Source: Methylosinus sporium (GTDB lineage Bacteria; Pseudomonadota; Alphaproteobacteria; Rhizobiales; Beijerinckiaceae). Taken from it: a DNA stretch of 64,000 nt. Positions within the stretch are counted from its first letter, which is position 1. Each line of letters starts with the position of its first letter. Below are positions 36,558-45,900 of this stretch, piece by piece. The stretch covers positions 248,001-312,000 of the forward strand of contig NZ_PUIV01000001.1 of assembly GCF_003113265.1 (NCBI RefSeq), given 5' to 3'. A program made the position numbers and the translations under genes. The notes under the pieces are model-generated. The model was not told the origin of the DNA. It made no database searches and worked only from the letters and a program-made list of their open reading frames with translations.

Positions 36558-37370
36558 TCAGCTCGCGGTGATGATGGTGCCGACATGCTCTCCGGAAAGA
36601 GCGCGGGTCATATTGCCGGGAACGAGGCCGTTGACGACCTGCACCTCTTTGACGTGACGCGCCGCCTTCAAAAGATCGAGCAGCGGGAATTCGAGAATCG
36701 AATCCTGCAGGCCGCGCTCCTTCATCTCGTCGACCGAGATTTTCGGGATGAATTTCGCATTCTTGTCGGTCTTGGGATTGGCCGTGAACAGGCCCTGCTC
36801 GTCCTTGACGAAGATCATCGCCTTGCAGCCGAATTGCTCGGCGAGCAGGAAGCAGCCGGCGTCGGTGCGATAGGGCGGAATGACGCCCTCGGCGGCCGGA
36901 CGCATCCACAAATTATACGGCGGCATCCCGCTGAACACGACGGCGTTCACCTCCTCGAGATAGAGCGGCACGGCGGAGAGGCCGGCGCCGTCGACCGCCG
37001 AAATGCCGTGCTTGGCGAGCAGCTGACCGAGCATGGCCGCATTCTGGTCGGCGACGGAGGCGCCGAGCTGCGAGAGCACGCCGGCCGGCAGACCGACTCC
37101 CGCCGCTATGGAATAAAGGTGACGCGCGCGCGTGCCGGCCCCGGTCCCGATCAGCATCTGATGCGTCTTGCGGGCGGCGACGATCTCGTCGACCAGCGGA
37201 AACACCGCCGAACGGCCGCGGTCGATGATGCTCTGGCCGCCGATCTTGATCACAGTCGCGTCCGGCAGGATTCGAAAATCCTCCGCCTTGTCCGCCGCTG
37301 CGAGAAGCTCCGCGTCGGTGAGCGACCTTTGCATGAGGATCGCCTCGAGCTCTGCTGTCGTATGGGCCAT
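36558..37370 (-). CDS. mosB: Molybdenum storage protein, beta subunit
   Basis: 270 residues, the same length as the known beta subunit. Markers: [40 protein letters not shown] then [57 protein letters not shown] and [20 protein letters not shown]. It hydrolyses ATP and lines the molybdate cage with MosA. ATG 37368-37370; the longer frame lacks similarity. Gene order is beta then alpha. A store of this type suggests a molybdenum-demanding metabolism such as nitrogen fixation, though no nif gene lies in the window. Confidence 0.95.
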   Translation of the reverse strand: MAHTTAELEAILMQRSLTDAELLAAADKAEDFRILPDATVIKIGGQSIIDRGRSAVFPLVDEIVAARKTHQMLIGTGAGTRARHLYSIAAGVGLPAGVLSQLGASVADQNAAMLGQLLAKHGISAVDGAGLSAVPLYLEEVNAVVFSGMPPYNLWMRPAAEGVIPPYRTDAGCFLLAEQFGCKAMIFVKDEQGLFTANPKTDKNAKFIPKISVDEMKERGLQDSILEFPLLDLLKAARHVKEVQVVNGLVPGNMTRALSGEHVGTIITAS

Positions 37371-37449
37371 AGAGACGCCTTTCGTCCTTTGTCTGTTGTC
37401 GTCGACTACGCGCCAGTTGGTAGATTGCATCGAAGAGGCTCGCAATATG

Positions 37450-37491
37450 CGAAAACAATGCGGTATTGCCGACGAAGACGCAAACAATGCG
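37450..37491. repeat. Direct repeat upstream of mosB, possible operator
   Basis: Two copies of CG(A/C)AAACAATGCG at 37450-37462 and 37479-37491, spaced 29 bases start to start (about three helix turns), 80-120 bases before the mosB ATG. The arrangement fits a dimeric or tandem-binding regulator. It does not resemble the Mo-box of ModE-type regulators as I know it. Confidence 0.35.
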
Positions 37492-37635
37492 CCTGTTTCA
37501 TCTTGGCGGAAAAAACGCCGCAAAACGCATATTCGGCCCATGTCAGCTAGTCGCGGCGACCAGCGCGTCAAGGATGCGACAAAGTCGCACGCCGTCTATC
37601 GGCGCGCTCGTAGATCACACAGCCGACAAAGGCTC

Positions 37636-37663
37636 AAAAAAAGCCGCGCCTTTTCGGCGCGGC
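37636..37663 (-). terminator. Intrinsic terminator without an assigned gene
   Basis: Perfect 8-bp GC stem (37643-37650 with 37656-37663, GCCGCGCC and its complement), 5-base loop, and on the minus strand a following run of seven U (A-run 37636-37642). It would end a leftward transcript beginning somewhere between 37.7 and 38.1 kb. Confidence 0.85.
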
Positions 37664-38140
37664 GCCCCAAAGTGAGCGTCCTTTGCTCAGGAGCGCTTCC
37701 ACCTCCCCTCGAGGGACTATCGGATTCACACATCGCGAAACGCTGCGTCGCGGGGGTGAGGAGGATATGCGCGCTCTGGCCCGGGCCGATGGCCACGGAT
37801 TTGGAGGTCAGCGGCGTGATCGTCGGCCCGCCGTCGCCCGAAGCGGATGCGCCGTCCTCCTCCTCCGCAGTGGACGCCCCGCCCACCGCCTGCGCGCCGA
37901 CGCCGCGCCCAACGACCGAACGCGCGAAATCGCGCGGCGCGGACGGCGTCGGCCGATCGACGAACCGCCGATGCTCATGGTGCGATAGACGAGCGGCGCC
38001 GCGGCGGACCGAGCGTGATCGTTGCAAAAAGACATCGGATATGAAAGCTCTCGGCGCATTCGCCCGGCCGCCGCGGAAAAGCCGCCGAGCGGCCCTCGCG
38101 GCGCGGTTCGCCTGTCATATTCCCGGACGAGAATTCGACC

Positions 38141-39778
38141 ATGCTGCGCCCGCTCCTTCTCCCCTTCACGCCGCGCTTCGTCGCGCTCACCCTCAGCGTC
38201 GCCGGTTTTCTCGGCTGCGTCATCGCGTCGAAAGGCGACTGGTCGAGCGCTTTCTTTCTCCCAGCGCTCGTCTTCGGCGTTCTCGTCGCGCTCGGCGCGC
38301 ATGATCTCTATCAGCGCAAACATGCGATTTTGCGCTCCTATCCTATTTCCGCGCATCTGCGCTTTTTGCTCGAGAATGTGCGGCCGGAGCTGCGGCAATA
38401 TTTTTTCGAGGACAATAAGGACGGTCGTCCCTTCAGTCGCGACAAGCGCGCCATCGTCTATCAGCGCGCCAAGATGGACATGGACAAGCGGCCCTTCGGC
38501 ACGGAGATCGATGTTTACGAGGAGGGTTTCGAATGGCTGCGTCACTCCATCGCGGCGCAGCCCGTCTCGCGCGAACATTTTCGCACGCGCGTCGGCGCCG
38601 ATCTTTGCGCGCAGCCTTATGACATATCGCTCCTCAATGTTTCGGCGATGAGCTTCGGCGCCTTGAGCGGCAACGCCATTCGCGCGCTCAATCTCGGCGC
38701 GCGCAAAGGCGAGTTCGCGCAGGACACGGGCGAAGGCGGCTTCAGCCCCTATCACGCCGAGAGCGGCGGCGACGTCATCTGGCAGATCGCCTCCGGCTAT
38801 TTCGGCTGCCGCACGCGCGAAGGCGGTTTCGACGCGGAGAAATTCGCCGCGGTCGCCGCGCGAGAGCAGATCAAGATGATCGAGGTGAAATTGAGCCAGG
38901 GCGCCAAGCCCGGCCATGGCGGAATGCTTCCGGCCGCGAAAGTGAGCGCGGAGATCGCGCGCATTCGCGGCGTGCCGATGGGCGAGGATTGCGTGTCGCC
39001 GGCGGCGCATACCGCCTTTTCGACGCCGATCGAGCTGCTGCAATTCCTCACGCGGCTGCGCGAACTCTCCGGCGGCAAGCCGGTCGGCTTCAAGCTCTGT
39101 GTCGGCCAGCCTTCCGAGTTTCTCGCCATCTGCAAGGCGATGCTGGAGACCGGGCTGCGGCCCGATTTCATCGTCGTCGACGGCAAGGAGGGCGGGACGG
39201 GATCGGCGCCGCTCGAATTCATGGATCATATCGGAATGCCGATGCGCGACGGCCTCGCTTTCGTGCATCATGCGCTGATCGGCGTCGGCCTGCGCGAGAC
39301 GATCCACATCGGCGCCGCCGGCAAGATCGCGAGCGGCTTCGACATGGCGCGGGCGCTCGCGCTCGGCGCGGATTGGTGCAATAGCGCGCGCGGCTTCATG
39401 TTCGCGCTCGGCTGCATTCAATCGCTGTCCTGCCACACGGATCGCTGCCCGACCGGCGTCGCCACGCAGGATCCCTCGCGCGCCCGTGCGCTGGTGGTGT
39501 CGGACAAGGCCGAGCGCGTCCGCAATTTCCATCGCGCGACGCTGATGGCGCTCGCCGAGCTCGCCGCCGCGACGGGCCTCGACCATCCGAGCGAGTTCGC
39601 GTCGGAACATTTCTGCCGCCGCATTTCCGCGCATGAGGCGGCGAGCTTCGCCGATCTCTATCCGGCGCCCGCGTCCGGCGCTTTTCTTCGCGGCGAGATG
39701 GACGCGCGCTTTTCCGCCGCATGGCGCCGCGCGCGGCCCGATTCGTTTCGCGCCGCTCCGCGCGTCCCTTTCTCCTGA
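38141..39778 (+). CDS. FMN-binding glutamate synthase family protein
   Basis: 545 residues. After two N-terminal hydrophobic segments comes the GOGAT synthase-like barrel: VSAMSFGALSGNAIRALNLG, KFAAVAAREQIKMIEVKLSQ then GAKPGHGGMLP, FIVVDGKEGGTGSAPLEF, and ARGFMFALGCIQSLSCHTDR followed by CPTG. The C-x5-C-x4-C spacing matches the 3Fe-4S cluster of glutamate synthase. The amidotransferase domain is absent, as usual for this family, so the true reaction is uncertain. Starts at ATG 38141. Confidence 0.9.
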   Translation: MLRPLLLPFTPRFVALTLSVAGFLGCVIASKGDWSSAFFLPALVFGVLVALGAHDLYQRKHAILRSYPISAHLRFLLENVRPELRQYFFEDNKDGRPFSRDKRAIVYQRAKMDMDKRPFGTEIDVYEEGFEWLRHSIAAQPVSREHFRTRVGADLCAQPYDISLLNVSAMSFGALSGNAIRALNLGARKGEFAQDTGEGGFSPYHAESGGDVIWQIASGYFGCRTREGGFDAEKFAAVAAREQIKMIEVKLSQGAKPGHGGMLPAAKVSAEIARIRGVPMGEDCVSPAAHTAFSTPIELLQFLTRLRELSGGKPVGFKLCVGQPSEFLAICKAMLETGLRPDFIVVDGKEGGTGSAPLEFMDHIGMPMRDGLAFVHHALIGVGLRETIHIGAAGKIASGFDMARALALGADWCNSARGFMFALGCIQSLSCHTDRCPTGVATQDPSRARALVVSDKAERVRNFHRATLMALAELAAATGLDHPSEFASEHFCRRISAHEAASFADLYPAPASGAFLRGEMDARFSAAWRRARPDSFRAAPRVPFS

Positions 39779-40455
39779 GCCGCGGCGACGCAGCGCAGCT
39801 TGTCAGACGCAGCGAATTCGCCGACGATCGCATCGATATCGCGTGCGCATTCCCATGACCCGAGCGCATTCCCACGACCAATGTCCATGACGAGCGAGAT
39901 CATCCCGGCGCCGTCCGCCATTGGACGCATCCGACACGGCTCGGCGAGCGATGGGACGCGCCGACTCGCCTTTTCAGGACTGCCGCGCGCTCGAGATCGG
40001 CGCGGGCGAGACCCGCGGCCAGCCCGCGCTCGATCGTTTCTCGCAGGATTTGACCGCGAGAGCGCGCGCCGGCGAAATGGCCCACATATTGGGCCGCGAG
40101 CGGAGGCGGATGACCCGAGCCGCCCTGCGAGCTCGACCAGACGTCGGAAAGCTCTTTTACCCGGTGGACAAAGAGCCACACGCGCAGCTCGAGCGGAAAA
40201 ATGGCGTGCCGGTCGGGATAAAGATGCGAACACCTATGTCATTGAAGTTGACCTATGAACTCGGCGAGAGACGAGATGGTGCCGAGAATTTTGGTAGAGG
40301 TAATAACATACCGCCGCCGAAGTCCTGAAGTCGGATCCGCCGTCCGCGCCCCCGTCGCCGTGAATCGTTACGAGCCCCCAGATTTGAACTTGCAGCCCTA
40401 TCTTTTGTTCTCGATACAGGGGAGGGCGGAATAGGACGACAACATCACGCTCGAG
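39779..40455. other. Gap of 677 bases at the left edge of the accessory region
   Basis: Several open frames exist on both strands (for example 39900-40181 minus, 39921-40328 plus) but none shows a known family, a ribosome binding site or consistent composition. From about 40230 onward the GC content falls visibly (gaattttggtagaggtaata). I see no gene I can support here. Confidence 0.5.
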
Positions 40456-41247
40456 TTGACGCTCCGTCGCGCGGACGTCACGGCGCTCGTGGAGATCCTG
40501 AGTCGCCGAGTCGAAAACCTCCAGCAAATAGAAAATCACGATGGATCCGAAACGACTCCCGACGCAAAGCGAGAAAAGGACACCGTCGTCGCCGTCTTGA
40601 TGGCGTTGGAGTCGGCCGCCGAGATGCGTCGCGACGCGAGAACGTCCGGCATGGCGCCAATCGTCGAGACACTCGCCGGCGGAAGCTGGCAATTGCCTTC
40701 TCTCGAAGCCGTTGAAGACGAAGCGCGCCGAACATTGGCGCAAGCGACCGAGTCTCTCGCTCGAGCACATGCCGCGTTCGTCGCATCGGTCGCAGGTCAT
40801 GAGGAGAGCGCATCTTCTGGGGCGCCGCCGCCGATCGAGGTCGAAGAGCGTGAATTACTGCGTGCGCAGGTTGCTCACGAAGACGCCGCCAAACGCCTCT
40901 CGGATGCGAAAAGGCGTGATGCCGAGACCGCCCGAAAAATCGCTTATGCGCGTTCCGAGCGCGCCCACGACGAAGCGGTGACGGCGTTGCGGCAATATGA
41001 ACCTCTGGCGCTCGAAATGCTCAAGCTGTTCAGTCTCCTTTCGGTCCATGCCGACCTCGCACTGGCGGATGTCGAGGCGGCCGACAAGGCCAGAATCGAT
41101 CCACATACCGCAAGCGCGGTCCGGCGCCTCGAGAGCGCGCTGGCGGAGCACAAGCAGGGTCACGTCGAAAGCGTGGCGAAACACGTCGCCGAGGCGTTGC
41201 ATGAGCTGGAGTTGGCTTCGGGGAAGCGCCCGTTCGACCGTGCTTAG
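40456..41247 (+). CDS. Hypothetical helical protein (263 aa), orphan
   Basis: Mostly helical with a predicted coiled coil in LEAVEDEARRTLAQATESLA and VEERELLRAQVAHEDAAKRL then SDAKRRDAE. No signal peptide, membrane segment or known domain. The N-terminal ADVTALVEILSRRVENLQ resembles short adaptor-like helices. The first available start is TTG 40456, with no clear ribosome binding site, so the true 5' end may differ or be damaged. It stands in a low-GC neighbourhood with other orphans. Confidence 0.5.
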   Translation: MTLRRADVTALVEILSRRVENLQQIENHDGSETTPDAKREKDTVVAVLMALESAAEMRRDARTSGMAPIVETLAGGSWQLPSLEAVEDEARRTLAQATESLARAHAAFVASVAGHEESASSGAPPPIEVEERELLRAQVAHEDAAKRLSDAKRRDAETARKIAYARSERAHDEAVTALRQYEPLALEMLKLFSLLSVHADLALADVEAADKARIDPHTASAVRRLESALAEHKQGHVESVAKHVAEALHELELASGKRPFDRA

Positions 41248-41269
41248 GCGCTCGTCTCCTTCGAAGGCG

Positions 41270-41551
41270 TCATGTCTTCGGACGTAAACTGATATTGGAA
41301 AGCAGCTGCACGTCGTCCACACTCAGTGTCCACTTCTCGGTCTGAATTCTCAATTCGTCAAATGTTCGATGTAGTTCGTACCTCGCTACCTGAATCATCT
41401 CTGTATCGTCGAATTCTTCCATCTCGAGAAGAATCGGGATTTGGAACACCAAGGGCTCGCGCTCGACCTGAAACGTAATCCGAACACGGTCTCCTTTCGA
41501 GCTCGGCGCCGCCGCCTCGATGCGCGCGACCTTGATCTTGAACTCGTCCAT
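41270..41551 (-). CDS. Hypothetical small protein (93 aa), orphan
   Basis: An alpha/beta-looking protein with strands VRITFQVEREPLVFQIPILL and a following acidic stretch (EMEEFDDTEMIQVARYEL), then a helix and a strand. No cysteines, signal or membrane segment. Base composition is lower in GC than the window average. It converges with the 263-residue gene (22-base gap). Function unknown; it may belong to a mobile element. Confidence 0.55.
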   Translation of the reverse strand: MDEFKIKVARIEAAAPSSKGDRVRITFQVEREPLVFQIPILLEMEEFDDTEMIQVARYELHRTFDELRIQTEKWTLSVDDVQLLSNISLRPKT

Positions 41552-41643
41552 ATCAGCACCATGATGTCCGCGTCATATTTCGATCGCTCTCAGCGCGATT
41601 GTATCGACGCCATGAGTGTCTCGTCTCGGAGTGTCTCGTCTCG

Positions 41644-41865
41644 CTATCGATAAAATTTGATCGTGATTTCAGGAGGAACCTTTTCAACGGCATGTCTGAT
41701 TTCCTCGACGACATTCGACAGCCGGGTCGCGTCGATGTTTATTCCGATACTACATCCCGGACAGATCATCCGAGCTTGTGACTTCAATTTTCCAATGGTC
41801 TGCTCGAGCTCGCGCCCGCATTGCGGACATTGGAATGCGATCCGACATGCTTCGACATCGACCAT
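41644..41865 (-). CDS. Small zinc-ribbon protein (73 aa)
   Basis: Two knuckles, FQCPQCGRELEQ and MICPGCSIGINI, provide four cysteines spaced as in a zinc ribbon; the C-terminal half is an amphipathic helix and strand (LSNVVEEIRHAVEKV). It could bind nucleic acid or a protein partner. GGAGA precedes the ATG (41863-41865) at a fair distance. It reads in the same direction as the 93-residue orphan, about 90 bases upstream of it, so the two may be cotranscribed. Confidence 0.6.
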   Translation of the reverse strand: MVDVEACRIAFQCPQCGRELEQTIGKLKSQARMICPGCSIGINIDATRLSNVVEEIRHAVEKVPPEITIKFYR

Positions 41866-42224
41866 GACGAGCGTCTCCGATGTTGCCTGTCCAGCGGTTC
41901 ACGCAAGACGCGCCCATCGTACGTAGGTCCGTCGGATTGGCTCGGCGACTGGGCAGCGACACCGTGGCGCCGCTCGATTCTCTCGACTTCTACCATGTCC
42001 GCCGCCGCTATGCTGGACTGCTTCGAAGAAGCTGGCGCCCGAACGGCACTTGAACCTCGGGCGACGATGCGCCATGTGAATCCGACCGGGTGTCGGTCGG
42101 ATGACCTTGCCGTTGCGCCGAGCCTGGGCGCGTGAAGCGCATACCTCCTCTTCAAGCACCGATCCATATGGGCGTCGCACGCAGCGAGCGCCCCATTCCT
42201 CATTCGGGAGAAGGGTATGTCGTC
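41866..42224. other. Gap before the cold-shock gene
   Basis: About 360 bases. Overlapping open frames on both strands are Arg/Pro-rich and match nothing. The region presumably contains the promoter and the long 5' leader that cold-shock genes usually have, but no conserved cold box can be pointed out. Confidence 0.4.
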
Positions 42225-42437
42225 ATGCAGATCGGGATCGTAAAATGGTTTAACGCTCACAAGGGCTTCGGGTTCATACAGCCCGACACCGGCGAAGCCG
42301 ATATCTTCGTCCATATCACCGCGGTGGAGCGCTCCGGCTCGCGTGGCCTCGCAGAGGGACAAAAGGTCTCCTATGAGATCGTGGTCGATTCGCGCAGCGG
42401 AAAGTCTTCCGCGGATCATATTCAGGTCGCCGCCTGA
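42225..42437 (+). CDS. cspA: Cold-shock domain protein
   Basis: 70 residues comprising one cold-shock domain: [20 protein letters not shown], with RNP1 as KGFGFI and RNP2 as IFVHI, ending in [18 protein letters not shown]. It binds single-stranded RNA or DNA and eases translation in the cold or in stationary phase. The frame is open upstream to 42132, but the ATG at 42225 has GGAGAAGGG at 42207-42215 and gives the standard length. The symbol is used in the generic family sense. Confidence 0.92.
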   Translation: MQIGIVKWFNAHKGFGFIQPDTGEADIFVHITAVERSGSRGLAEGQKVSYEIVVDSRSGKSSADHIQVAA

Positions 42438-42613
42438 GTGGCCTCACACTCGTGGTCGGCGAAAAGCCGGTTCTTCAACTTTGGCACGGTCGAGAAGAGG
42501 GGCGGATATGAGCGCGAACGACAACGAATCCTCCCGCACATGCCTCATCGCGTCAAGGCGGCGGCGCACAAGTTCGGCGTCGGGACTCCGCGTGGAACCA
42601 TGGGGATAGAACA

Positions 42614-42850
42614 ATGAGCGCGTTCGACTACGGCGTGGAGGCGGGACTGTTCTCTTACAAGGGGCCAAAATCTCATCAGGATAGCCTATGCTATAAGAGG
42701 TTCGCCCGGTCGGCGAACGCGATCCGCTTCGCAATGGAAAATGCCTCCTCCGACATGTTGCGCAGTTGCTCTCTCGAGGTGGGCGACACGCGCTACGTCG
42801 GCGCCGAGATCCGCAATCTGTCTGACAACGCTGCCAATTCTGCGGAATGA
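42614..42850 (+). CDS. Conserved small hypothetical protein (78 aa)
   Basis: The product contains CYKRFARSANAIRFAMEN and LEVGDTRYVGAEIRNL, which fit a widespread rhizobial family of 65-80-residue proteins with a Y-[KR]-RF-x4-AIRFA-[IM]-E pattern and a later LEV-x-[DE]-x-R segment. No function is known to me. ATG 42614. It lies between the cold-shock gene and the CheB-CheR-kinase gene, transcribed in the same direction, but the gaps argue for a separate promoter. Confidence 0.65.
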   Translation: MSAFDYGVEAGLFSYKGPKSHQDSLCYKRFARSANAIRFAMENASSDMLRSCSLEVGDTRYVGAEIRNLSDNAANSAE

Positions 42851-42985
42851 ATTTGATGGCTTCAACGGTTCCGTGACGCGCTTCGACAAGCAATTACCTA
42901 AACTAATTTATCCGCGCCAAGATATCAGCGTGACACCGACGGCCTCGAAGTGCATTATATCAAAGCGAGGCGAAAGGCGCCGCCG

Positions 42986-45900
42986 ATGAAACCGGACACA
43001 TCGTTCCCCATCGTGGGCGTCGGCGCTTCCGCCGGCGGCATCCAAGCGTTGGAGAGCCTGTTCCGCGCCATGCCGGCCAATCCCGGGATGAGCTTCGTCA
43101 TCATCATGCATCTGGCTCCCGACCGGAAGAGCCTCCTCACGGATATTCTGGCGCGCCACGCCAAAATGAGCGTCGAGGTCGCGCGCGACGGTCAGGAGCT
43201 CGAGAAAGACAAGATTTATGTCATCCCGCCGGCCGCGGTCCTGACGATCGCCTCGGGGCGGCTTCGGATGATCGCGACCGACCCCGCCCATCACGAGCGC
43301 TCGCCGATCGACGTCTTCTTCAGCGCGCTCGCTCGCGACCGTGGCGAATCGGCTATCGGGGTCGTCCTGTCCGGGAGCGGCAGCGACGGCGTGCTCGGCA
43401 TCAAGGCGATCAAAGAGCACGGCGGCGTGACCATGGCGCAGGCGAGCGATGGGACGGGTCCGGGATTTGGGGGGATGCCGGGCAGCGCCATCGCCAGCGG
43501 TCTGGTCGATTTTGCGATTCCGGTCGATGCGATGGCGGAAAAGCTCGTCGAGATCGTACGCGACCTCGACGAGCCGGACGATCTCGCGGCGGACCAACGA
43601 ATGAACGAGGACGACGGCGTCGTTATCGAGGCGCGCCAAGCCATCTATTCGATCCTGCGTGATGCTGCGGGGCATGACTTCAGCGGCTACAAGACCAAGA
43701 CGTTCATGCGCCGGGTCCGTCGCCGCATGCATATACAGCAATGCGAGAAGATCAGCGACTATGTGGCGCGCCTGCGCGAGGCTCCCGAAGAGGCGACGGC
43801 GCTGTTTCGCGACCTCTTGATCAATGTCACGAGCTTTTTTCGCGATTCGGACGCATTCGACGCGCTCCGAAAAATCGCCATCCCGCGGCTGTTCGAGGGA
43901 AAAGGCGCGGCCGATACGGTGCGGGTCTGGGTTCCCGGTTGCTCCACGGGCGAGGAAGTCTATTCGATCGCGATCATTCTGCGCGAGCATATGGACGGGT
44001 TGAGAGTCGCTCCGCGCGTGACCATTTTCGCGACGGATATCGACGAGGCGGCTCTGACGATCGCGCGCGCCGCCCGCTATCCCGCCGCGCTGATGGACGC
44101 CGTTTCGGAGCAGAGACGCAGACGTTTTTTCACGGCCGAGTCCGGCAGCTATGTCGTCGTCAAGGCGGTTCGCGATCTCTGCGTCTTCTCTCCGCACAGC
44201 ATCCTGCGCGATCCGCCTTTCTCGCATATGGATCTCGTCTCCTGCCGCAATCTGCTGATCTATCTCGGCGCCGATGTGCAGAGGGAGGTGATTCCCATAT
44301 TTCACTATTCCCTCCGCGCTGGGGGAATTCTCTTTTTGGGGATGTCGGAGAGCATAGGCCAATTCTCCGATCTCTTTACGCCGCTCGACAAGAAACATTG
44401 CCTTTTCGAGGCGCGCGACCCCGGCCGGCGGGTGCGCATGCCGCATTTCATGGCGGGCTTGCATGCTCTTTCCTTCCCCGCTCCTGTATCAGGCAAGACC
44501 AGCGCCGGGTCCGCGTCACAATTGCGTCGCGCCGTGGAGACGCGTATCGCCGAAGGATTCGGGCCTTCGCATGTCGTCGTGAACGAGGACGGCGATATCA
44601 TTCATTTTTCTACCCGAACGGGCAAATATCTCGAAGCGGCGCCCGGAGCGCCGGATCGTCAAATCTTCGCCATGGCGCGCAAAGGGCTACGCCTCGATCT
44701 GCGCAGCGTGCTGCGCGAGGCGATCGAGACGCGCCGAACGGCGACGCGCCAGAATGTGAAAGTCGAAACCGACAAGGACCACACGGAGCTCGTCTCGCTG
44801 ATCGCCGAGCCTCTGCCGGACCGGGAGGGCGGCAAGGCGCTTTTCTTGATTTTGTTCCAATCGAGAGAACCATCGACGGCGGACGCGACGCCGCTCTCTC
44901 CGGGCGAGCGCGAGCCGGCGGGCGACGCGGCGCGGCTGGAACGGGAATTGTTCGATACCCGCGAACGGCTTCAGGCGACGATCGAGGAATATGAGACGGC
45001 CCTCGAGGAGTTGAAATCGGCAAATGAAGAGCTGATCTCGATGAACGAGGAAACGCAGTCGACCAATGAGGAGCTCGAATCCTCCAAGGAAGAGCTGCAA
45101 TCGCTCAATGAGGAGATGAGGACCGTCAACCATGAGCTGGAGAGCAAGATCGACGAACTGGACCGGGCCAACAGCGATCTGCGGAACGTATTCGCGAGCA
45201 CGCGCATCGCGACGATCTTCATGGATCGCAATCTCGTCATTCGCAGCTTCACGCCCGCGGCGTCGCAAATCTTCAACATCATCCCTTCGGACGCCGGGCG
45301 ACCGCTCACCGACCTCGCGACAAAGCTCGATTACCCCGAATTGACGACCGACCTCCTCGAGGTCTTGGAAACCGGTGATTCGATCGAGCGGCGGGTGCAC
45401 AAGAACGACGTCGACGCCCCCTATTATCTCGCGCGCCTCACCCCTTATCGCGGCGCCTCCCAACAAATCGACGGAGTGGTTTCGACATTCATCGACGTGA
45501 CCAGCACGACGCGCTCGGAAGAGAAGGTGCAGAGGCTGCAAGCCGACCGTCTGAACTCGATGAAGGAAATGGGCACCGGCCTCGCGCATGAGATCAATCA
45601 GCCGCTCTCGGCCGCCGCGACCTATCTCCATGCGGCGCAGCGCTCGTTGAAAATACCATCGGAGCGGCGCCCCGCGAGCATCGAAAGCATTTTGGGGAGC
45701 GCTGTCGAGCAGGTGATGTGGGCCGCGCAGGTCGTCGATCATTTGCGTGAATTCGTCTCCCGCGACGAGCCGAAGAAGACCTTCTCGAGCGTGCACAAGC
45801 TGATCGGAGAGGCTTATGACCTCACCCTCCCGACCGCGAAGCAGGCCGGTGTCCGTGGAACATTTCATTTGAATGCGAAGGACGATCGCGCGCTCGTGGA

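Larger units (their letters stand above)
37371..38140. other. Gap of 770 bases: mosBA upstream region and an unassigned minus-strand transcript
   Basis: No recognisable gene. The left part (37371-37560) is AT-richer and should hold the mosBA promoter, with a repeated motif at 37450-37491. A terminator for a minus-strand transcript sits at 37636-37663, so something is probably transcribed leftwards from the 37.7-38.0 kb area. The only long frame there (about 37596-38027, TTG start) runs through the terminator, and its sequence matches nothing I recognise, so an RNA or a short unknown protein remain possible. Confidence 0.4.

Noticed and set aside
39900-40181. Minus-strand frame of 93 codons with some helical character
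   Set aside because: No family, no ribosome binding site, and overlapping frames on the other strand are equally long. The evidence is too weak to call a gene.
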